From the NCBI GenBank assembly GCA_965204685.1, contig OZ242004.1, positions 1 through 64,000 on the forward strand: a stretch of DNA of 64,000 bases, written 5' to 3'. The notes below the pieces were generated by a model. The model did no database searches and was not told the origin of the DNA. It was given only the letters and a program-made list of their open reading frames with translations. Position numbers and translations under genes: made by a program. Positions within the stretch are counted from its first letter, which is position 1. The number at the start of each line of letters is the position of its first letter. Shown here piece after piece: positions 36,902 to 46,300 of the stretch. The stretch is from Bin87 sp965204685 (GTDB taxonomy: Bacteria > Chloroflexota > Dehalococcoidia > Lucifugimonadales > UBA3495).

Positions 36902-36932
36902 AGGCGGGCGTCTGGCTGCGGTTGGACACCCG
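36902..36932. terminator. Conserved locus hairpin, copy 3
   Basis: The arms CGGGCGTCT and GGACACCCG at about 36905-36933 pair with one mismatch and one G-U. It lies about 40 bp after the stop of the giant gene and faces a kinase 5' stub on the other strand. Confidence 0.6.
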
Positions 36933-36934
36933 TC

Positions 36935-37000
36935 TCAGTCCAGATTGCCGACGATTGAGTTGACGCGCCGGCTGGCCTGCGGGTCCGGCCGCGGCTGCAT
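36935..37000 (-). pseudogene. Minimal kinase 5' stub
   Basis: A 21-codon minus-strand frame reads MQPRPDPQASRRVNSIVGNL D and TGA (36935-36937). Only QASRRVN corresponds to the kinase coiled coil (EASRRIN); the tail NSIVGNLD is shared with the other stubs. Confidence 0.4.
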
Positions 37001-37080
37001 AGCTGACCAAACATAAATACACATCAACCCATACAAAAGAGGTTCTAAAAATACGGACTAAAATATGGCTTTTGGTGTAA
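36995..37080. promoter_or_regulatory. Conserved intergenic cassette, copy C
   Basis: CTGCATAGCTGACC, ACATCAACCCATACAAAAG, TTCTAAAAATACGGAC and TTTTGGTGTAA occur in the same order and spacing as the other copies, about 150 bp upstream of the ATG at 37230. Confidence 0.7.
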
Positions 37081-37126
37081 GGTTCCCCCGCTTTTTGCGC
37101 CGGAACCGTCAGTCGGCGACCGACCC

Positions 37127-37166
37127 GAACCGCCGGAAAAAGCAACAGCACCGCCGGAGCCGTGGT
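37127..37166 (+). promoter_or_regulatory. Conserved leader element, copy C
   Basis: GCCGGAAAAAGCAACAGC ... GCCGGAGCCGTGG, followed by TTCCCCGTGGAGCCGCA shared with copy F. GGAGCCG is repeated within 25 bp. It lies in the presumed 5' untranslated RNA. Confidence 0.45.
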
Positions 37167-37302
37167 TCCCCGTGGAGCCGCAAGGCGGGGCGCCGTTGAC
37201 CAGGAAGTATTCAAGGAGATTCTATCGCCATGTTCCACGATAGTAGCAGCCACGGGAAGGCCGGAAGCATCAAGGCGACTCTGAGACGGGCTTGCCGGTC
37301 AG

Positions 37303-37312
37303 CCCCCCCCCC
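37303..37312 (+). repeat. C10 homopolymer in the 5' coding region (candidate phase-variation tract)
   Basis: Ten C residues lie between an ATG with a strong ribosome site (AAGGAG, ATG 37230) and the signal peptide starting at ATG 37331. From ATG 37230 the frame reads MFHDSSSHGKAGSIKATLRR through the tract and stops at TGA shortly after. With 11 (or 8) C residues it would run in frame into SKMLTRRRSG and the 3925-residue protein. Confidence 0.7.
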
Positions 37313-37330
37313 GACTTTTGGGGGTCCAAA

Positions 37331-40300
37331 ATGCTGACCCGACGCCGCTCCGGCGCGCTGCTGCTGTTGACCGCCGCCCTGGCCATCCTGGCGGTCTTCT
37401 TTTTTGCCTTCGGCGGGGCGCCGCCGGCCCAGGCCCAGGACGGTGATACGACGACAACTATCATCGATGGCGGAGGCGGAGCCAAGGGCTACGAGCCGAC
37501 CAACGTGCAGGTCGTGCCGGGAGACGGAGAACTTACGGTGTCCTGGACGGTTACTTCCCGCCCGGACGAATGGAAGTCAGCGGATAACGAAATATGGCAC
37601 GCCGTGCGGTGGAGCCAGACCCACGGCAGCTACGACAACCCGGGCGCTCCCCCCAACAGGTACAAGGAAACCACCGGGCGGCCCATAGACGGCATCGTTC
37701 TGGGGCCGGGGGTAACCAGCTACAAAATAACGGGCCTGAAGAACCGGGTGGTCACCGGCGTGCACGTGCGGTCGTTCGGCGATCCCACCCGAAGAGAGGC
37801 GGCGGCCGAGAAGTCCAGCCACTGGGTGCGAGTGAAGGGGAAGGACACCACGCCGGACGGCGACGAGGTGATCTTCGACCAGGCTGGCTATTCCGTCGCC
37901 GAGGGCGGAACCGTCAGCCTGGGGCTTTCCCGCTACGCCATCAACGCCCCCTCCCTGAACGATCCCCTCACCTTCACGCTGGACACGGCCGACGGCACCG
38001 CCGCATCGACCGATTACACCGCTTTCAGCAGCCGCTCGGTCACCATGGCCGCCACCGTGACCACGGCCAGCAGCAGCGTCGTCACGACGTCCGACGACCT
38101 GGTGGAGGAGGACGAGACGCTCACCGTGTCCGTTTCCACCCCGGGAACCTCGATATTCAAGCCGGGCAACCCCGGCGTGGCCACGGTGACCATCCAGGAC
38201 GACGAGCGGGCCAGCGCCCGGATCGCCTTCGGCACGGACGCGGCGTCCACCACCAAGCACGCCGCCACCGTGGCGGAGAACGTGACCGGCGGGACGCTGG
38301 ACGTGCCCGTCACCGTCAGCCACCTGCCCGGCGCGTCCACCACCTTCGCGGTGGAGGTCCTGGCCCAGGGCACCACGGCCGGCGAGGGCAGCGACTTCAG
38401 CATCGCGTCCAAGAGCGTGACCTTCGGGCCTGCCGATACCGGCAAGACCAAGAACGTCGCCATCACCCTCACCGACGACCTCGACCACGAGGAAGACAAA
38501 ACCATCGCGCTGCGCATCGTGGCGGCGGACGCCGTCGCGGACGACCTGGGTGACCACTACGCCCGGGACGCCGGCGCCACCGCCGACGTCACCTTGACCA
38601 ACGATGACCCGGCGATTGCCGCCAAGGGTTTCGCCATACCCGTCAACGCCGTCAGCGTTGTCGAGGGCAGGAACGCCGAGCTGACCCTCGTCCTGGGCGA
38701 GGCCGCCGCGTCAGACCTGCGGTTCTGGGTCACCGCCACCTATTCTGCTAATCCCGCTCTGGGGAAAGCCTCGCCCAGCGACACGAATAACCACCAGACG
38801 ACCAGCCATATCGTGACGAAGGGCAAGAGCAGCGACACCATCACCATCACCATCGCCGCCGACGGGCTGGTGGAGGAAACTGAGACCTTTACCGTTACCG
38901 TGACCGCTCAGGACAGCGCGTATAGCGCGGACTCGTACCGCGGCAACACGGCCACGATAACCATAATCAGCCGGGACCGGGAGACGGCCGGAATCGCCTT
39001 TGGCAGCGACGCGGCGTCCACCACCAAGTACGCCGCCACGGTGGCGGAGAACGTGAGCGGCGCGACGCTGAACGTGCCCGTCACCGTCAGCCACCTGCCC
39101 GGCGCGTCCACCACCTTCGCGGTGGAGGTGCTGTCAGGAAGCACGGCCAGCGAGGGCAGCGACTACAGCATCGCGTCCAAGAGCGTGACCTTCGGCCCCG
39201 CGGATACCGGCAAGACCAAGAACGTCGCCATCACCATCACCAACGACGGCGACGACGAGGCAAACGAGACCATCGAGCTGCGCATCGTCGCGGCGGACGC
39301 AACCGTGGACGACCTGGGCGACCACTACGCCCGGGACGCCGCCGGCGCCACCGCCACCGTCACCATCATCGGCGAGGAGGCCCGCATTGCCTTTGGCAGC
39401 GACGCGGTGTCCACGACGAAGTACATCGCCACAGTGGCGGAAAACGTGACCGGCGGGACTTTCAACCTTCCCGTCACGGTGAGCGACCTGCCCGGCGCGT
39501 CCACCACCTTCGCGGTGGAGGTGCTTTCCGGAAGCACGGCCACGGAGGGCAGCGACTTCAGCATCGCGTCCAAGAGCGTGACCTTCGGCCCGACGGATAC
39601 CGGCAATACCAGGAACGTCGCCATCACCCTCACCGACGACAGCGACTACGAGAAAAACGAGACCATCGAGTTGCGCATTGTCGCGGCGGACGACCCGGAT
39701 GACCACTACGTGCGGGACGCCGCCGGCGCCACCGCCACCGTCACCATCACCAGCGAGGAGCCCTACATTGTCTTCGGAACCGACCCGCAGTCCACGACGA
39801 AATACACCACCACGGTGTCGGAGGCCGTGACCGGCGGGGCTTTGAACCTTCCCGTCACGGTGACCCACCTGCCCACAGCGTCCACCACCTTCGCTGTGGA
39901 GGTCCTCTCCGGAGGCACGGCCACGGAGGGCAGCGACTTCAGCATCGCCGCCAAGAGCGTGCCCTTCGGGCCGACGACGGCCAAGACGCAGAACGTCGCC
40001 ATCACCCTCACCGACGACAGCGACTACGAGGAAAACAAGACCATCCAGCTGCGCATCGTTGCGGCGGACCAGCCGGCGAACGACCCGGGCGACCACTACG
40101 CCCGGGACGCCGGCAGCACCGCGACCGTCATCATCACCAGCGATGATGATACGCCGGTAAAAATCATTGACGGCGGCGGCGGAGCCAGGAACTACGAGCC
40201 CACCAACGTGCAGGTGGCGCCGGGAGACGGCAAGCTCACGGTGTCCTGGACCATCACCTCCCGCCCGGACGTGGAGGACGACCAGATCTATCACGCCGTG

Positions 40301-43300
40301 AGGTGGGCCCAGACCTACGGCAAATACGACAACCCGGGCATGGAGAGACACCCGGATTGGCCCGGCGTCCCCCTGTTGCCGGTAAACGGCAGGATCATCC
40401 CGGCCGGGGAGACCAGCTACACGATAGAGGGCCTGGCGAACCGGAAGGTCACGGGCGTGCACGTGCGGTCGCTCACCGGAGTCTTCAGAGGCCAGGGGGC
40501 GGAGGCGTCCAGCCGGTGGGTGCGTGTCAAGGGGGCGAGCACCACGCCGGCGGGCGATGAGGTGCTCTTCGACCAGGCCAGCTATTCCGTCACCGAAGGC
40601 GGAACCGTCAGCCTGGGGATTTCCCGCTACGCCGCCGCCGATGCCTCCTTGGCCAGTACCCTCATGGTCACGCTGGACACCGCCGACGGCGGCGCGGCCT
40701 CGACCGATTACGCCGCCTTCTCCGGCCGCTCGGTCACCATGGCCGCCAGGGCGACGACGGCCAGCAGCAGCCTCGTCACGACGTCCGACGGCCTGGTGGA
40801 GGAGGACGAGACGCTCACCGTGTCCCTTTCCGTCCCGCAAGGCTCGATATTCAGGGCGGGCAACCCGTCCGCCGCCACGGTGACCATCCAGGACGATGAT
40901 CGGGCCAACGCCAGGATCGCCTTCGGCACGGACGCGGCGTCCACCACGAAGTACACCGCCACGGTGGCGGAGAACGTGAGCGACGGAACACTGAACGTGC
41001 CCGTCACGGTGAGCCACCTGCCCGGCGCGTCCACCACCTTCGCGGTGGAGGTGCTTTCTGGAGGCACCGCCAGCGAGAACAGCGACTTCAGCATCGCCGC
41101 CAAGAGAGTGACCTTCGGGCCAACGACGGCCAAGACGCAGAACGTCGCCATCGCGCTCACCAACGACGCCGACTACGAGAACGACGAAACCATCGAGCTG
41201 CGCATCGTCGCGGCGGACGCATCCGTGGACGATCTGGGCGATTACTACGCGCGGGACGTCGCGGGTTCCACGGCAACCATAACCGTGAACAGCGACGACG
41301 CGCAATCGGCCACCAAGACCTATTCCATTCCCAGCGCCGTCAGCGTCACCGAGGGCGGGAACGCCGAGGTGACCATCACCCTGGGCGAGGCCACCGCGGA
41401 GCCTCTGGTGTTCAAGGTCTCAGCGACCTATCGCCGCCCCGGAGAGGGAGGGGCGCTCCCTGGCGAAACCAATAATTTCCGCTCGGCTACCCATACCGTG
41501 GCGGCCGGCAAGAGCAGTGACACCATCAGCATCCCCATCCCCACCGATGGAGTGGTGGAAGGACCCGAACCCTTTACCGTGACCATTTCCACCGACGACA
41601 TCAGGTGGAGCGTGGCCTCCGCCGGCGGGAACAGGGCCACGGTGACCATACATGACGGCACCCGGGCGACGGCCAAGGTTGCCTTCGGAACCGGCGCGGG
41701 CGCAACGACCAAATACACCGCGACGGTGGCAGAGGACGTTACCGGCGGCATGCTGACGGTGCCGGTTTCACTGAGCCACCCGTCCGACCACAACGTCACC
41801 TTCAAAGTTGAGGTACTCAAAACCGGAACGACCACGCAGTCCAGCGACTACCGCGTGCCAGGTTCGGTGACCGTCTCCGGCGGAGTGACGACCTCCAGCC
41901 TGCAAATCACAATCATCGATGACATCGCCTACGAGGACGACGAGACCATCGAGCTGCGCATCGCCCCCGTGCGCGACCCGGCCGTGGACCGGAGCGACTA
42001 CTACGCCCGGCACGCCAGCGGCGCGACGGCCACCATCACCATTACCAGCGAAGATTCCCACTACGTGCTGGTTAACCGGAGTTCGCTGACCGTAGAGAAG
42101 GGCAAGACCGCGACCTACACCGTAGTCCTGACCGACCGGCCGACCCATGACGTTACCGTCACGCCGCAATACCAGGGCCAGGGCTATTCGACGGCGAGCG
42201 GCCCGGTGACTTTCACCCGCACCAATTGGGACACCCCGCAGGACATTACCGTCAGCGGGATCGAGTTCGGCCGGGACCGCATCACGCACCAGGTCAGCAG
42301 CGATGACGCCAACTTCAGCAGCAGCAAGACCCGTTCGGTCAGCGTGAGCGTTACGCGCCCAACAGTGGTTGCGCCCACCAAGTTCTTTGAGATTGCCTCC
42401 GCCGCCACCGCCGCCGAGGGCGAGGACGCGGAACTCACGGTTACCCTGAGCGAAGCCGCTCCGATGGACATGACGTTCAGCGTCACCTACAACTACGCGG
42501 ACAGCACGGCCGCGGCGGCCGACACCGGCTCGGCTCGACCCGACTCCGTCACCGTGGCGGCGGGGAATACCACCGCCACGCTGCGCGTCCCCATTGTCCC
42601 TGACCAGCAAGTCGAGACTGACGAGACTCTCAAGCTGTCCATCACACCCGGCCAGGGCGTAACGGCGGATTGGGGCAGAAAAGCCGCCGGCGCGCAAGCC
42701 GCCACCATTACCATCAAGGACGCGACCATCGCCATCTCCCTGGGACAGTCCCAGTACAACGTCGGCGAGGGCGACGGCTCAATCACCGTTTCCCTTACGC
42801 TGAGCAGCGCCGCTCAGGAGGAGGTGAGGCTGCGGGTCTCGCCCGGTTCTAGCACCGCCTCCCGCGCCACCAGGGGGCAGGACTACCGACACCCAGACAC
42901 GGTGACCATTGCCAAGGGCGCAACGACGGCCAGTTTCACCGTGGCCATCCTGGATGACAGCATACGGGAAAATACCGAGACGTTCCTTGCCAATCTTTCG
43001 GTCGAAGCTCCTGCCGCCGGCTACGGGGTCGGCGCACCCAGCGGGGCCAGGGTTAATATCGCCGATAATGACACCGCCGGCGTAACGGTCAGCGACGGCT
43101 CCCGGTCCGTGATGGAAGGGCGCAGCGCCACCTACACCTTGACCCTGGACAGCAAGCCCAGGACATGGGTGACCGTAACGCCCTCCAGTGGCGCCACGGA
43201 CAAGGCCACGGTGAGCGGCCCGGTGACCTTCCTTCCGTCCAACTGGAACCAGCCAAAGACCGTCACCGTCACCGGCATCGCGCCGGGTGCGACCACCATT

Positions 43301-46300
43301 CTGCACACGGCCAGGAGCACCGACGAATACTACCCCAGCAGCCTGAACATCGACGCGGTGGATGTCACAGTAACCTCCGCCGCCCTCTACGGAATTTCCT
43401 CCTCCGCCACCGCCAGCGAGGGCGGGAACGCGGAGTTGACCATCACCCTGCAGAAAGACGCGCCGGCCGGCGGGTTGGAGTTCACGGTAACGCCCGCCTA
43501 CACGGCAGGCGCGGGCAAGGCCGCCGCGGCCGACCTGTCCTCGCCGCCGGCCAAGGTCAGCGTGGCCGCCAATCAGCGAACCGCCACGCTGCGCATCCCC
43601 ATCGCCCGGGACGCCCTGGTGGAAGGCGACGAAACCTTCACGGTCGCCATCGCCGCCACCGCCCACGGCTGGAACAAGACGGCCGACGGCGCCGACACCG
43701 CCACGGTGACCATCACCGACCTGACGCGGGAAGTGTCCCTGGCGGCGTCAAGCTACTCCGTGAATGAGTCCGACGACAAGGTAACGGTCGGCCTGAGCGT
43801 CAGCGGCGCCCACTCGGACGCCATCACCGTTACGCTGTCGTTCACGGACGTCAGCGCCGAGAACGGCAAGGACTACGGCGACGGCGCGACCACCGCGCAG
43901 GCGTCCTTCGCCCTGGGCGAGACTGCGGCGACCCTGGACGTGGCCATCCTGCAAGACCGTCTGGCCGAAGGCAGCGAGACCTTCACCGTAGCCATCACCG
44001 CAGTCTCGGCCGGCCACGCCGTCCACGCCAGCGGCAACGCGGCCACCGTCACCATCGCCGACGACGACTCGGCGAATGCGACGGTGACGCCGACGAACCT
44101 GTCGGTCGTTGAATTCGGCGAGAACTCCTACTCCGTCGTGCTGAGCTCCAAGCCGACGGCCGACGTGACCGTCACGCCCACCAGCAGCTCTACGGACAAT
44201 GCCACGGTGAGCGGCGCAGTGACCTTTACGACGACGGACTGGGATACGCCGAAGTCGGTTACCGTCTCCGGGATCCAGGAGGGCAATTCCACCATCAGCC
44301 ACGCGGTGACCAGCGACGACGCCCGGTACGCCGCCGTGACGCCCGATCCGGTGGCAGTCACAGTGACGCCATACGGCAAGACCTATGCGATTACTCCCGC
44401 CGTAACCGTCACCGAGGGCGGGTATGCGCGTCTGTTCATCACCCTGGGCGAGGCCGTTACGCTAGCCGACGGCCTGACCTTTGAAATCGAGGAGACCTTT
44501 GCCAGTCCGGCCCTTGGCAAGGCCCAGGCCAGCGATTTGCGAGATGGCGTACAGAACGCCGCGAAAGCGGCTCTCGGCCAGAACAGCGTAGAAGTGGCGA
44601 TTCCCATTGCCTCCGGCGACCTGTTCGGCGAGGGGAACGAAACCTTCACCGTGTCAATCAAGAACGTTCACAGTCAGGGCTCTCCCGTACCGGCGTGGAA
44701 ACTGAAGCCAGGCGGCGCGAAGACGGCCACGGTGACCATCAAGGACGGCGACGCCAGCATCGCCTTCGGACCGGACGCCGCGGCCACGACCCGGTACGCC
44801 GCCAGCGTAGCCGAGAACGTCTCGGGCGGGACGCTGAACGTGCCCGTCACCGTCAGCCACCTGCCGGCCAAGTCCACCAACTTCAAAATTGAAGTGGCCG
44901 GAACCGGCACCGCCACGGAGTACGTCGGCGCGAACAACCCCGGCGATTACCGCATCGCCGACAAGTCTGTGACCTTCGGGCCCACCGACTCGAGCAATAC
45001 CAAAAACGTAGTCATCACCATCACCGACGACGATGACGTGGAAGCTACGGAGGCCATTGCGCTGAGCATCGCCGCCGCGGCCAACCCGGAGGTGCAACTG
45101 AGCGACCGTTACGCCCGCGACACTGCCGGCGCCACGGCGACCATCACCATCAACAGCGACGAGGCGGCCTCCGGCACCACCAAGACCTACACCATCCACC
45201 GGCCCTTCACGGTCCGCGAGGGCGAGACCGCGCAGCTGCCGGTCATCCTGGGCGAGAACGCCCCGGAGGGCGGCCTGGAGTTCAGCGTCGCCTACGGCAA
45301 CGGCAGGACAACGCCGGATTCGTTCACCCTCACGGCAGGCAGCGATAGGGCGAACCTGGAAATCCCCATCGGCCGGAACAGCGTGGTGGGCGACACCCGG
45401 ACCTTCACCGTCGCCATCACCACCAACGCGTCCGGGTGGGCGGTGGCTGCCGACGGCACGAACCGGGCCACGGTGTCCGTAACCGACTCCACCGAGTCGA
45501 TGGGGTTCTCCGCCGGAGGCTACACCGTCATCGAGGGCAGCGCGGCTCAGGTGGTGGTCACCCGCACCGGGCCCACGGAAGAGGAGGCGCGGGTTTCGGT
45601 GACCGGGTTCTCACGCGGTCTGGCCAGAGGGGTCCGCAGCTACTTCAAGGAAACGGTCGCCATCCCCGCCGGCGCGTCCGCGGCGGCCCTCGTCATTGAA
45701 ACCAGGGACAACGACCGGGCCGAGGACGACGGATATGTCGGGCTTTTCCTGGGAAGTCCCTCCGCCGGCTACCGCCTGGTCGGCTCCACCTACGTCAACC
45801 TTGTCATCAAGGACAACGACGGCACGCAGCAGTACGCCAGCACCTACACCATGGTTGGCGCCGTCACCGCCAACGAAGGAGAGAACGCGGAGCTGACCGT
45901 CACCCTGGGCGAGAACGCCCATGAGGACGGCTTGGAGTTCACCGTCAGCTACGACTACTCCGCCGGCTCGGCGACGGCAGAGGACACCGGCGACACGCCG
46001 TCCACCCTCACCATAGCGGCGGGCAGCGGCACGGCCACCCTGAGCGTTCCCATCGCCGCGGACGCCGACGATGACTCCGGCGAAACCTTCATCGTAAGCA
46101 TCACCCCGGGCGCCGGCGATACCGACTGGACCATCGCGCCGGCCGGCTCGGCCTCCGCCAAGGTGACCATCGCCGGCCAGGCCGCGCTGTTACAGCCCGC
46201 GCGCCCGCCGGCTCCAGTGTCCTTTGGGGATGCCGCCGTTTCCGACCTGGCTTTTACCGTCGGAGCTCGGGCGCCCTATCCTTCCGACACCACTCAGGAC

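Noticed and set aside
38220..41300. Tandem DNA repeats as a possible replication origin or satellite
   Set aside because: They are coding Calx-beta units in a continuous frame, with changes preserving protein sequence.
32533..41305. Long minus-strand open frames (up to several hundred codons) opposite the giant genes
   Set aside because: They are shadows of a high-GC, strongly codon-biased repeat protein on the plus strand. They lack ribosome sites, signal peptides and recognisable domains.
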